A DNA stretch of 64,000 nucleotides from Haliotis asinina (taxonomy: Eukaryota; Mollusca; Gastropoda; Lepetellida; Haliotidae): positions 15,775,501-15,839,500 of the forward strand of contig NC_090291.1 of NCBI RefSeq assembly GCF_037392515.1, written 5' to 3'. A program made the translations under genes and the position numbers. Positions 34,801 through 46,199 of this stretch are shown here, in pieces. Position 1 is the first letter of the stretch. The number at the start of each line of letters is the position of its first letter. A model generated the notes under the pieces. The model searched no databases. It saw only the letters and a program-made list of their open reading frames with translations, and had not been told where the DNA came from.

Positions 34801-37800
34801 TAGTGTTTGTATTAACACTTGGACCAAGGCCCAGAATTATATACCTTATCTGGACTTTCAGTCAGGGATGAGAATTTTACATGGATTTCATTGGATTGTG
34901 TCACTTTTGTAGTGATATTGATTACATTGATGATGAGGCAAGTACAACATTTAATGAGGCAGTGGAGAGCCAAGTTATAATCGATCATGTAATCCCCTCC
35001 CTTTGTAATTTTCAGTGTATTTTGTTTTCTCCATGTATTCCCACCTTCTCGTTTAAAGATATAAACCATTGTGAAAGAAAACCATGCAGTTTGTCTCTAG
35101 ATTGCTATAACCTTACTTTCATATTCATGTTCTTGTTATTTTTTTTAAAACACAAACATTCAGCAAGCACCTCAACACCCCATGCTGTTGTACAGCAGTG
35201 TGTGACCTTAATTTGGTGCTAGAATAAAACATTATCACTTTCCATGTGTAGTCTGTACTGCTCATGGCATTCAACATGTGACAAGGGAGAGAACTCTGAC
35301 TGGTCTGTGTGGCATTGTAGCTAGTGTATACATGGTCCCAGCATGACATGACAAGCTAGTTTATTATGGACTCTTCTATGACCAAAGAAAACTACTATCA
35401 CTTTTTCATGTTTGTATTTGAACCCTTTGAAAACTTGATTTTGCCATTCTGTTAGTGACATGGTTAAAGTGAGCTTTTTGAAGAGATTTTATGTGCCTTG
35501 TTAGCTGCAATTTCAATAACATTCCTTGGATTTAGTGTATGGAAACATACCCCCGTTGGAAGCATGCATGTGTTAAAGGAGAGTGTGGTGATGATTATTT
35601 TAACATGGGGAAACTCCACACTCGATATGTCATCTTTTGTTGTTGTTATCAGTATCAAATATGGAAATATACCAAGAAAATAGAAGCTCATACCTAAGTC
35701 CCTAAATGTTTGCAACTAAGAATGCCTTTGACATACACATAACATGTCTCTGTAGTTTCCATCTATGCTTTCACAGGTTGTTGTATTTTATGCTTTCGAA
35801 AAATGTTTGTAGTGAAAATCAAACTTTTGATTGAGTTCATCTGTAGATAAGGAATCTAATCTTTTTTGGTACTTTGGAGTGAATTTTAGTAAATATATCA
35901 GGCTGGTCACATGCAAATAGACAAGTAGCTAATGTTAGAAAAGATAACCCAGCAATTACAAGTCATAAAAAGATGACAAAACTGGGCAGCTATGCTGTGA
36001 GACTCATTGCCCATGTGCCTGCCCTGTTGGAGTGTTGTGGCTCACAGGTTTAGTCACTTGTCTATAAATTCAACAGAATGAACTTGATTCTGAAATTTAA
36101 GAGGGACACTATCAAACAGTTTAGAGGAAGGATGGAAATTATCAGAATCTAATGATCGACTTTCTGGTAATATGTTATTCCAGTACAGAGTTATTCCCCT
36201 TCTCCTGTAGGTCCATGAAAGAGACCTTCGAGTTTTGAGTAACTTGAGATTGCAGTAATATTGACTGACCGTCAAATACTTCAATATCAAATAATGGATT
36301 GACTGAAAAGACACCATGTTCTGGTTTGCAAATGTAAGTTGTAAGGAACATCAAGTATCTTTTTCCCGTCATCTTCCGATTCAGTGTTCCTACTTAAGTC
36401 AGTCACTTTAGTTCTTCAGAAACTCAAGAAGTTTGTTTGGGAAAATTGAAAAATATGCTGAAAGCCTATCAATACAGTTACATCACATTTTTAACCCTTA
36501 TGTTTTGTGATTCTATGACTGAAATATGCACTACAACACCCCATGCTGTTGTGTAGCAGTGTGTGACCTTAACTTGGTGCTAGAATAAAACATTATCACT
36601 TTCCATGTGTGGTCTGTACTACTCATGGCATTCAACATGTGACAGTCAAGATGAAGATGTTTGTGAATCTTGAATCACCATGAGAACACAATGATTTCTG
36701 TGCTGCAGAAAAGTACAAAATCTGCTGATTGAGATACCTGACCACACCTTAGCCAGGTGGTGGATGGCAGGAGTTTTGTTAGCTACTTAATTCTTTGTCT
36801 GCAGTAGTACATCAGTATCACTGAAAGGAGTGAAAACAAATGAAATGTATTTGGTTAAAAATGTGTATGTAATGATAATAGGGAGTGGGTATTTTGAGTT
36901 GAAAAACATGTCCCCAATCCCGTTCACATGTGTGAATATAATATGCTTAAATCAAGTCAAACAAATGAAGCTATAATCAAGCATGGACTGGGAAAGCCAC
37001 TATTTGACACAAGCTGTGGCACAGAGTTTGGGTTCAGTAAGCTGTGACGATCAAACCACCAGACTAGTCGTCAATTTATCTTTTGACAGGTTGTGGAGAG
37101 TTGGATTTGTTGTAACCAAGCTCACATCATTACAATGGTTGATGCCCAAATGAGTGCACTGCTCGCTCGCTCGCTCACAAAGACTATACGTTCTTTTGAA
37201 AAACAAATATTCAGAAACAGAGAAATAAGTTTAAAATTGCTAGTATTACTCTGGTGCAATGGCACTTGCAAACTCATTTGCACTGACAATTTTTACACTA
37301 TAACAGCCGATATTCTAGTTGAATTTTTAAATAAACAACATAATTGATATTGCATGATATGCAAATTTGCTTTCCTAACAGAAGAAACACTGGACTAGGG
37401 GCAGGCAATGGGTTATTCTGAGCCCTGAGAAATAAATTTTTGTTTATTTATAGTGAGCTGTTCTGTTCCCATGGTCACCAGACAGGTTAAGATAATAAGT
37501 TTTTAATTTTATGAGTGCTTCAGCTGCTCAATATTTCTAATACTTAACATCATTAAAAATTCAGTCTTCATTTAGTCACACTCGCACTGTATTTCGAGTT
37601 AATCACAGCGTGAAACTTTCTGATTGTATTTGAGAAACAATGACCGTGATTGCAACAAGTTGAGGTTAAAGAAACGTCAAAGCCTCAACCACAGAACATA
37701 CTTATTTCATCTTCAGGGGATCCTCTGTTTCCTGGGACTCGTTTTTAAAGGCAGTTTTTGAGTATCTGTAATCCACCTGTTCTGGAGACCTGTATGCAGT

Positions 37801-40800
37801 CTCTGTGTTATTGGTAGTTACGGAAATGAAGTAATGTTTCTGTTGCGATGTTTGTGATAAATAGATGAGTGTTGAACATAAAACTCTCCAACTCATTTTT
37901 TTTATCATTTAATGGAACATGTTCAAGACTAGTTTTATGTTTGTTTTTGTAGCGTTTTTACCTGAAACTTGTATTTGGATCATTAACACAAATATCAAAG
38001 TGTTTACTTGTAAACTGCTTTATTTTGTTGACAGTGCATTAGATTGTGTTGGATACTGCGTAATATAGAGTATGGAACATTCTGATGGCTTAGGGCATAT
38101 AAATACGTGTGAGTAAGATTGAATGTAGTGGCAATGTTATCTCATCCACATAACAGCTGCAAAAATGAATTGGTTTATTTCAATTCAAATGGCCTGATCT
38201 TACTGGTTGCTGTTCATTGATGGTAAGTTAAATGTCAATAGTTGTCATTGATAGTATTGGACCTTATATACCAGTCATAAATGTGTATGGACAAAAAATC
38301 CAAACATATGCTACGTATTTTCATCCCAAATACACCAGTGTCAATAGTTCTTCAATTGTCATGGCCTGACCTATCATTTCACATCATTTTTTCGGAGCAC
38401 TGGGGTAGCCCAGTGGTTGAAGTGTTGGCTTGTCATGGTAAAGACCCGGGTTCCGTTTGTGGGTTAAGCCTAACTCAGGTGTTCCCCACTATCACATTGC
38501 AGGAATAGTTCTAAAAGTAAAAGCAAGGGTAGCTGTTTAGGTTGCAGCTGGTCTTCAGCAACTCATGCTTCTTGTGAGACTTAACAGGACTGAGTAGTTG
38601 AATTCATGACTTGATGCATGTCATTGTATCTGATTTGTGAGGATTTATACCCATGTCAGTCAGTAGACTGTCTGGTCCAGGTTCATTTGTTCAGATTTGC
38701 CATCATGTAGCTGGAATATTATCGAGTTTGGCCCTGAACAGCCAACAAAGCAGTGTAATACTATACTCATTCATGAACTCATCCAGAGACATGCTACAAC
38801 AAATCCTAGTTTTCCCTGATTGTGTTTCAACTTTTTTGCCAGCACCATACTCATGATCATGGGATTCACCGAACTTATGAACATCTGAGGCCTGCTTGTC
38901 ATAAGAGGCGACTAACGAGATCAGGTAGTTAGGTTCAATAACTTGGCTAACTCATGTCATTGGTTCCCAATTGCGCAGATCAATGTTCCTGCTGTTGATC
39001 ACTGGATTGTCTGGTCCAGGTTCGATTATGTAGAGACTGCTGCCATAGAGCTGGAATATTGGCGATAACAGCATAAAAGTAAACGCACTCACTCACTCAT
39101 TGAGGCTTGCAACAAAGGGAAGTAACTCCAACACAGGAGACTCACTTACTCGTTACCTTCAGGGTACATGTATCACTAGCAGATACAGTATGCCTCTGTT
39201 ATGTGGCCCACCCCTTTTGACAAGAGAACATCCACCTGCCCCTAGTGAATTGCACAGAAATGTGTTAAACAACAACCCAACCAACAGCTGTGAATGGGTA
39301 CCCAGTAGGGAGTTAAACATTGCCCCCCACCCCCACCCTAAAGACACATGCACTCACATCTCTTCCTAATTGACAAGCATCAATAGTGGAGTATTTCCTA
39401 GTCAGCTTCATGGGATTTTGTCACTTGTTACCCAAACCCTGAAGTGAAGATTATTTTGAACTGAATATCGGATACAAGAAACTGAATTGTTGATTGGTAT
39501 TATTTTTATAGGCAATCTTCTGTGAAGGCAGTTATTGGTATTAATGAAAAGATGTGTATCCCTACCAACAAAAATCTCACCAAGATGTATCCAGTTTAGA
39601 ATCACAGGAAAATGACTTTGGCAAACCTGGACTTTAACACTATTCCGTATGTACATTGATTCATCAAGATCAGTTATAAACATGATATTATATACATATA
39701 CAAAGTGTGTAAAGTACATGGTATATAAACAGTAGTTTTGTATGTCATGAAAGATCGCATTTCTTCTGGAAATAAGTTTGAACAATTCAATTTTTGTGCT
39801 TCATCGTACAGATAGCTTGAGGCTGATGTAGTTGTAATTCTATTGAAATGATTTTTCTCTTATATTTGTAAGCCATTTATCTGAAATCGTGAGATGAAAA
39901 GTTAATGTAATTGTGTGCCACCCATTACACCACCATTCCATACTAACATCTGCAGTAATTGATTTCCTCCAGTAACTCAGGTGCACAAGATTCCCAACTT
40001 CCTCCATATATGGCTAAAGAAAATTGAGAAGTGTTTTTCCGATGTTTCATTTTGATACATAGCTGGCAGCATTTGTCTGTAACACAAAATAAGTTTTGAA
40101 ATTTCGCTTCAAGTTTCTAGTTTGCCTTGCCTCGGGGAAGTAGAATTCTTGATTGAACCGGTTTGGGTAATGCAATCTTCAGTTCATGTGGAAACCAGAT
40201 GCCTATCTTCTGATCTTTTGAAATTTTTTAGCTGTGATCTCTCTGCCGGGGGAAATAATCAGTGCTTCTTGAGAGCCCCGGGGCCTCTATGATTATGCTT
40301 TCATCAAATACGTATTGATTCTGACATTTTGGCCGGCCTCAGGCGGACTTCGAGCCAGTAATAACTCAGTTGTTCTTCCCCATTACTCAGTCACATGAAA
40401 CTTAGCACTCGCCCCATGGCAAGAAAGTACATTAAGCGTGTGGCCTTGGGCAACAGCAGGTGTTTTGTCCGGATGCTGGCTGAGGAGAGGGGGTTGAGCT
40501 GATCGCGGGATTATTAGGTTGCAGGGCAGGCTTTGCCGTCTAATTGTGGACGCGAGGCAGATTAGTCGACTCCAATTTTGTACTTACATGGATAAAAAGG
40601 AACATGGAGAACGGGGAAGGATTATCATCTGTCCTTTTCAAATTTTATACAGAAGTTTCGTTCAGATTGTGATTTCTGTATCTGATGCTCGAATATGACC
40701 TCAGGTGTGGTCACTTACTGCAAAACTACCTAGGTATGATAGCCGCCCACTTGTATTTTCCAGAAAGCCTGTATATTTGGACCTGAAAATAAAATAACTT

Positions 40801-42476
40801 TGAAAACATCTTCTAGCTAACAGCTTGTGGCATCGTATATTTGCTCCAATCAGCGTTGTTGGAGATCACCCTATTATGTGTGTTATCATAATTAGATTAC
40901 TGGATATTTATGAGATCACCTCGTTCATATGAAATTGGCCGCTCAGTTTGGATTGGGTTAATGTAGCCTTCAGAGGGCTGAGAACAAGTTCTGTTTTACA
41001 TTAAAAGTTAACGATTGATTCAAGTTGTGATACTTCAGGCACCATGTTGAGCTTTCTTCCCATTTCCCCGGATTATGACAAAAATGAAATTCTGTTTAAT
41101 GCTATGACTGCAATAATGTAGACCATAAATTTGCAGCTGAAAGATGTATTTCTTTGAGCATGTGCTGACTTTGGTAATTTGATATTGCCTGACTACAACC
41201 TATGGTTGCGTCATGTGTCTGTCAGCAGTTGATAATTACACTGATTAAACAGTGATCAACAGTATCGAGACGAAGACTCTTAACTGATTCATGAAGATCA
41301 GTCTTCACAAAGAATATCAACCCATGAAGATCAGGGTTATAATTGGTCTGGTATGAGGTGACTAACTGGATTGGTTGGTCAGGCTCCCTGACTGGGTTGT
41401 CACATGTTACTACCCTTTCATTACAATCACTGAAGACCATGAAGGTCTGGGGTAGAATAGGCCTTCAGCAACCCATGTTTGCCATAAAAGGCGACTGTGC
41501 TTGTCGTAAGAGGCGACTAATGGGATCAGGTCGTCAGACTTGCTGACTTGGTTGACATATGTCATCGGTTCCCAGTTGTGCAGATCGATGCTCATGTTGT
41601 TGAGCACTTGATTGTCTGCTCCAGACTTGATTTTACAGACCACCGCCATATAGCTGGAATATTGCTGAGTGTAGCGTAAAACTCAACTCACTCACAATCA
41701 CTGAAATTTTCACCTAGGGTTTAATCCAAGCCATTCTGCATTTTATTTTCCTATTCTTTTAACATCCCAGGGGATTAATATCCTCACTGACTTTAGCAAG
41801 GCAATTGTTAACAAAAACAATGTATTACTCTGGGATAAATTTAATCAGTCTAGTTGGATCAGTATTGGCCTTCTGAATCAATGTTTCGAAAACAATGCTT
41901 CTGTTCTAAGGATACATTTACTTATCCAAAAGTCAAACCTCTTCAAATTAGACAACATATACTCAGTGACCATAGGAAAACTTGGGTAGCCTAGGGGTGA
42001 AGTGTTTGCTGAAGACCAGGGTTTGATCCCCCACATGAGTACAGTGTGAAACCCATTTCTGGTGTCCCCTGTCGTGATATGGCTGGAATGTTGCTAAAAA
42101 CTGTAAAACTAAGCTTGCTTACTCATATTTTTTACAATATGTAGGCATGAGAATGTTTTCCGTATTTCCGAGATCTGGGTTTCATTTTGAAAGTCTTTTA
42201 GCTTTGCTTGAGTGGAGTTTTTCCATTACAAAGTATCAAACAGTCTAGGAGAGGTCTGCAACACACTTCAGTATTTGCAAACTCAATGTTTTAGAGTCCC
42301 CACCAGGGCGCTGTCCTGCACTGTCCTTTTCGGTGTTTGGGTTTCTTTTTGGTTTTGGGGGGTTTTTTTTCATGCTTTGCCGTTCCTGTGGGATTATGTT
42401 TGCCAGTTGTATGTGTAACCAGCTGTATTTTTGTTTTGCAGGAATGCCCCCAGGTATGAGACCACCTCGACAGTGA
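28895..42476 (+). CDS. SNRPB: Spliceosomal core protein SmB (SNRPB), 5 exons
   Basis: Coding exons 28895-28897 (ATG alone), 30367-30627, 33173-33395, 34358-34456 and 42442-42476, all with GT..AG junctions in phase, give 206 residues (human SmB/B' 231/240). SmB is part of the seven-membered Sm ring on U1, U2, U4 and U5 snRNAs. The Sm fold occupies residues about 8-84: Sm1 with [20 protein letters not shown] and [11 protein letters not shown], Sm2 with [16 protein letters not shown] Gly/Pro/Arg-rich tail follows, with [21 protein letters not shown] and RG repeats that in relatives receive dimethylarginine for SMN binding. The end PPGMRPPRQ is a PPxGMR proline motif. The human Cys in LILCDCDEF is Gly here. 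Intron 4 (8 kb) separates the last 11 codons. A polyadenylation signal is at 42852-42857. Confidence 0.95.
30039..30209 (-). CDS. 56-residue PHD-like zinc-finger ORF antisense in SNRPB intron 1 (transposon-derived?)
   Basis: The frame begins [19 protein letters not shown] and carries CxxC (YCVVC), [24 protein letters not shown] and a short end HQMTY. The spacing C-x2-C ... C-x2-C-x4-HH-x-C is a half cross-brace. Similar N-terminal domains (C..C...VRPRQ...C..C..WQH..C.TGI) occur, as far as I know, in many invertebrate proteins related to MULE/FLYWCH transposons. The base composition is less AT-rich than the intron around it. It ends at a stop after the zinc module, so it is either a fossil fragment or a first exon whose splice donor I cannot identify. 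Confidence 0.5.
   Translation of the reverse strand: MAKRNHSASTMAYCVVCVKEVRPRQNAIQCDSCDQWQHHLCDTGINIQPYTHQMTY
35173..35283 (+). repeat. 111-bp direct duplication, copy 1
   Basis: CAACACCCCATGCTGTTG...TTCAACATGTGACA, repeated at 36534-36644 with only a few substitutions, 1361 bases apart, in SNRPB intron 4. Confidence 0.9.
36534..36644 (+). repeat. 111-bp direct duplication, copy 2
   Basis: The second copy of the 35173-35283 segment; same orientation, no obvious target duplication. Confidence 0.9.
38401..38520 (+). repeat. SINE family A copy, diverged
   Basis: TGGGGTAGCCCAGTGGTTGA and AAGACCCGGGTTCCG; the 3' part is eroded. Confidence 0.75.
38525..38780 (+). repeat. SINE family B copy, diverged
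   Basis: TTCAGCAACTCATGCTTCTT, GACTGTCTGGTCCAGGTTC and TAGCTGGAATATTATCGAG. Confidence 0.75.
38883..39100 (+). repeat. SINE family B copy
   Basis: TAAGAGGCGACTAACGAGAT, GATCACTGGATTGTCTGG and the tail GCACTCACTCACTC. Confidence 0.88.
40130..40960. promoter_or_regulatory. Candidate enhancer in SNRPB intron 4
   Basis: A block with higher G+C than the rest of the intron, no SINE copies and a high density of homeodomain-type sites: GATTATTAGG (about 40509-40518), CTAATTG (about 40540-40546) and TAATTAGATTA (40889-40899). No open frame resembles protein. Regulatory function is an inference. Confidence 0.3.
41428..41697 (+). repeat. SINE family B copy, near full length
   Basis: The head GACCATGAAGGTCTGGGGTA, CTTGTCGTAAGAGGCGACTA, the core and tail are present. 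It lies in SNRPB intron 4. Confidence 0.9.
41983..42125 (+). repeat. SINE family A copy
   Basis: TGGGTAGCCTAGGGG, GGGTTTGATCCCCCACATGA, GTCGTGATATGGCTGGAATG; degenerate tail. It ends about 320 bases before the last SNRPB exon. Confidence 0.85.
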
Positions 42477-42924
42477 GATCATGAAGCAGTCCTGTGAGAT
42501 CAAGTTCAGAGTGGCTAAGGTTGTCAGTATGTGCATGGACACTGTGTGACTGATGCGTGTTGTGGTCAAGAATGTTGAATCCACACATTTCATCACGAAC
42601 GTCAAGACATTTTAATCGTGTCATTTTTTACTGCCAAGAATCATGTCAGGATATGAGGGTGATTGCTACAGCATACAGTATTTCCAGTTGCTGAATATGG
42701 CAGGCACTACAAGTCTGCGTCTTGGCATTGCAAGAGGAACGATCATCCTTCATGGTATGGCATTGTTGGATCTTCCTCCTTCAGACTGGAGTTGGAAGTC
42801 CTCATGTCAACATTCATCATCTTGTTGTATATCATTTTGTCTTTTGTCATGAATAAATAGATGTAAAATTGATTCATTCTTCTTTTATTTTTTGCTGTTA
42901 GAATATTTCTGTTATAGTTTATTG
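42477..42924 (+). other. SNRPB 3' untranslated region
   Basis: AATAAA at 42852-42857, 376 bases after the stop codon, is the likely polyadenylation signal. Confidence 0.6.
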
Positions 42925-43110
42925 TTTATTACCGCAAACAGCAATATTCTAGCTGTGTGGTGGTCTGTAAATAATCAAGTCTGGATTTGACAGCCCAGTG
43001 GTCAACAGCATGAGCATTGATCTGTGCACTGCGGGAATAGGATGACAAGTCGGGGAGCATGGCCACCCATTACTTGCCTGTAAGAACAAGCATGTGTTGC
43101 CAAACACCAA
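42925..43110 (-). repeat. SINE family B copy, diverged
   Basis: AGCAATATTCTAGCTGTGTG, GTCTGTAAATAATCAAGTCT and GATCTGTGCACTGCGGGAAT in reverse orientation. Confidence 0.75.
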
Positions 43111-43153
43111 TTCCAAACCACTTTTCTGTGTGATGTATTAAGGGCAAGTTGGA

Positions 43154-43178
43154 TTTTTTTTTTTTTTTTTTTTTTTTC
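43154..43178. repeat. Poly(T) run
   Basis: An uninterrupted run of about 24 T. It is either a homopolymer expansion or a poly(A) remnant of a minus-strand retroposed piece. Confidence 0.9.
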
Positions 43179-43179
43179 C

Positions 43180-44280
43180 TCTCTTCAAAAGGGCATGGCT
43201 GCACAACACTGGTGTACGTGATCTGTCTTTGATACATCGAAAATGGTGCTCTGGAGGTAACCAGTTTGTGAAACTCCTGTACTAGATTTACTTCCGGTTT
43301 GTTGCAGGGGGTCTTCTGGGGTTACTTCCCTTTGTTCTGTGAACTAATGTTTTGTAGAGCCAATCTGTTTCTACAGACTTCTCTCAGCACCAGGAATCCA
43401 TGTTCATTTGAGCCAGCCTTTGGCTTACATTTTGTATAACCTTCCCAAAAGTTATTTCCAGATATCTGGTGTGTAGTATGCTGCATCAACGCAGATGGTG
43501 GTCACAGCCGATATTGTCGAGCTAGTAACAAAAACCTTTCTCTTTAGGGCGTGTTTCCTGTTACCAGACATGGGTTTTGCACTTTGCTTGTTATGATTAG
43601 ACTCTGCTCAGATGAATGATATTTTCCGCATAACATTGAAACCACTTTGAAGTACCTGTACCTTAAGGATACAAGATTGGCTCTGGACCATCTCCATCTC
43701 CTGTGTATCTGTGATTCAGAAATTTAACCATGATTCACTGAATTGGGTTATTAATCACGTCAATTTGAAACTATTTACAAATCAAATCTTTTACTCCTAT
43801 ACCATGTTTCTTTATCTCAAGACCACAATGACAACTCCACATGACATACGCACGCATACACTAACAAAATCCACATACCTCAGAACAAATATTCCCAACA
43901 ACATACTGGCATGGTATCATTTCGGGGAAGGCTTTACCGTTCTGTTGACCAGACCAGGCAAGGTAACAGAAAGTACCGTATTTTAACAGGGGGACCCGAC
44001 AACCAATCTTCTTAGCTACTGGATAACTAGAGAAGCTACAAAATATTAACTAATTGCTTCAAACCTTTACTTACTTTGGAGACGGAACTATATCTGGAGA
44101 CAGGCTGAATTGCGATCTCTGCTACAGTGACAAAAATTTACTGACAAGCAAAAAAAAGTTTCGGAAAAATGAAATCTCATAAAAGTGAGCGTTCATGTTT
44201 GAAAACTGACAAAAACATAGAGTTGCGTTTCTGTTTCTGGCTGTTCATATATACCAGGGTGTCGTTGTACTATACAACCT
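43180..44280. other. Intergenic stretch, nothing recognised
   Basis: No gene recognised. A 91-codon plus-strand frame at 43711-43986 has no known domain. A GGTTACTTCCCTTT motif lies at 43320-43333. Confidence 0.45.
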
Positions 44281-44286
44281 TAGCGA

Positions 44287-44340
44287 CCCCTATACCTCAA
44301 CACTGACCAACTATCGGTGGTCAGTGCTAAGGTATAGGGG
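44287..44340. repeat. Small foldback (23-bp arms)
   Basis: CCCCTATACC...CACTGACCA (44287-44309) is inverted at 44318-44340 with two mismatches and an 8-base loop. Confidence 0.8.
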
Positions 44341-44413
44341 GTTACGGTCACCTTAGCACAAAGCTTGATCGGCCCAGCTTGTTCAGCCTTGACTGATTTT
44401 ATACACAGACTCG

Positions 44414-44573
44414 GGGCGGTGGGGTAGCCTAGTGGTTAAAGTGTTCGCTCGTCACGCCGAAGACCCGGGTTCGATTCCTCACGTGGATGCAATGTGTGAG
44501 GCCCATTTTCCGTTGTCCCCCGCCGTGATATCGCTGGAATATTGCTAAAAGCGGCGTAAACCTCACTCACTCT
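44414..44573 (+). repeat. SINE family A copy, best preserved in the window
   Basis: GGGGTAGCCTAGTGGTTAAA (A box) and GACCCGGGTTCGATTCC (B box), followed by CCCGCCGTGATATCGCTGG and the CTCACTCACTC tail. Confidence 0.93.
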
Positions 44574-44599
44574 ACACTGGGTTTGAATTTGACTTCAGT

Positions 44600-44882
44600 G
44601 ATACTCGCTAGTAAACGGCGACCGATGGGATCGTGTGGTCAGGTGCGCTGACTTGGTTAACTCATCTCAACATCTCCCAATTGTGTAGATCGATGATCAT
44701 GATTCTGATCACAGGACTGTCTGGTCTATTTACTGATAGCCGCCATATAGCTGGGATATTGCTGAGTGCGGAATAGAACTCAACCCAGTTCACTTATTCA
44801 CTGAATCCAATTCGGCTCCCGGGTCTCTGCAAGAATACCCGAGTATTTACAGACCGCCGCCATACAGCGGCGTAAATTTAAC
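44600..44882 (+). repeat. SINE family B copy plus a tail scrap
   Basis: GGCGACCGATGGGATCG, TGTGTAGATCGATGATCATG and GCCATATAGCTGGGATATTG. A second short tail piece (TTTACAGACCGCCGCCATAC) follows at 44847-44882. Confidence 0.8.
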
Positions 44883-45774
44883 AACAAATGAGACCACACC
44901 AAACTCATTAAACAAAAGACAATGTGACGTGTTGTCAAACACGATACTAAACCCAGACATAACAAAGCCATGTGACTCCATATTTCTTGCCTCATTAAGT
45001 CGAGTGTATAACTTCGTTTTGTCTCCCAAGTCCAGGTTATTAACTCTTGCACAATACGCGCGTTAGAATGTACGCCATGACAGTCCTCCGTCGTCAGTGC
45101 CAACCGTCTGTGTTTTGTGGTCACTGGCCCACAGTCTTGCTGGCGGTTTCAGTTTGTGTGGCTTCATCTGATGTGACAGACATGCGTGTGGGAATACATA
45201 TAAGGTTGTTTTCTTGACAAGAAACATGTTTTCTTGACACGTATGATAAGTAATCTGTTAGCGGTGTGGGGTTTGTTTTTAAAAAACGGTTTTATTCTGA
45301 TTTTATGAGGTCATGAAGGTGCATGGAGGATTTAGGGGATGGTTATCTCACCCGGTTTCGCCACTGTTACACACCCTATCGGGTACCCATTTACTGTATA
45401 GTTTGAACTAAGCCGTCATATGCTACATGTGCTTCATTATGGGTTGTTAAGCTGGAAGCCCTAGAAACTTTGAGGCACCAAACTGCAGAACGCGATCACC
45501 TGTCTCAGATTGAATAAGTGAGTGAGAAGGGTGCTGATAATTATGTGTGTCAACTGGATAAAAAAGATTTACACGCTATACACTAACAACTGCAAGGGTT
45601 CTGGCGGCATGCAATGTATCCTGTGAAACCTCTTCACCGACACTATTAGAAATGCACACCCCACCTCCACCACCACCCGACCCCTACACCCCACCCCCGA
45701 TATTGGTGAAATATTGCCAAGGGACCGAACTGATATCACTCATTAAGAGAGAATTATCGGAGAGCTGATCTTCA

Positions 45775-45822
45775 TTAACCCATGCTTGTCGCAAGAGGCG
45801 ACTATCGGGATCGGGTGGCACG
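45775..45822 (+). repeat. SINE family B head fragment
   Basis: ACCCATGCTTGTCGCAAGAG then GCGACTATCGGGATCGGGTG. It breaks off at the LINE scrap. Confidence 0.75.
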
Positions 45823-45837
45823 GGTTATTTATCTGGG

Positions 45838-46040
45838 CTTCCATGGACAGACTGGGATCCAAGAGTATTCCTAAATCCCTCACTGAGTGTGTTAGTGTAA
45901 TATCTGTACTTGAAACCGCAATAGATACATCTGACTTCCTGAGTTGCTGTTCCAGCAAAGAGAGCCCCTGTTCTTCCTCATTAACTTTTAGCGTATTTGC
46001 AAAATCTGAGAGTTTGTCCTTCTCCAGGACTCTATGGGTG
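45838..46040 (-). mobile_element. LINE reverse-transcriptase fragment
   Basis: The minus-strand frame contains LKVNEEEQGLSLLEQQL and then TLTHSVRDLGILLDPSLSME, the V-(R/K)-(D/N)-LG-(I/V)-x-(L/F)-D-x-x-L-(S/T)-M pattern just after the polymerase core in CR1/Jockey-type non-LTR elements. Only about 65 residues remain, truncated on both sides. Confidence 0.75.
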
Positions 46041-46095
46041 AAAATAAGTGTAAAGTTGCGTATTATCTGCATAAGAATGGTGCAGTAGACAGCGT

Positions 46096-46199
46096 TCACT
46101 CCGATGACACGGATTGTATCCCCCACATGAGTACAATGTGTATTTCTGGTGTCCTCTGCAGTGATATTGCAGGAATATTGTTAAAAACAACTCACTCCA
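46096..46199 (+). repeat. SINE family A 3' fragment
   Basis: TATCCCCCACATGAGTACAA, CTGCAGTGATATTGCAGG and a short ACTCACTCC tail. Confidence 0.75.

Noticed and set aside
35173-36644. 111-bp repeats as ends of a small terminal-repeat retroelement
   Set aside because: The repeats lack the expected TG...CA ends, no primer-binding or polypurine tract is evident, and no target duplication is seen.
45838-46126. 128-codon minus-strand frame as a host gene
   Set aside because: Its middle matches the post-polymerase region of non-LTR reverse transcriptases; it is a LINE scrap.
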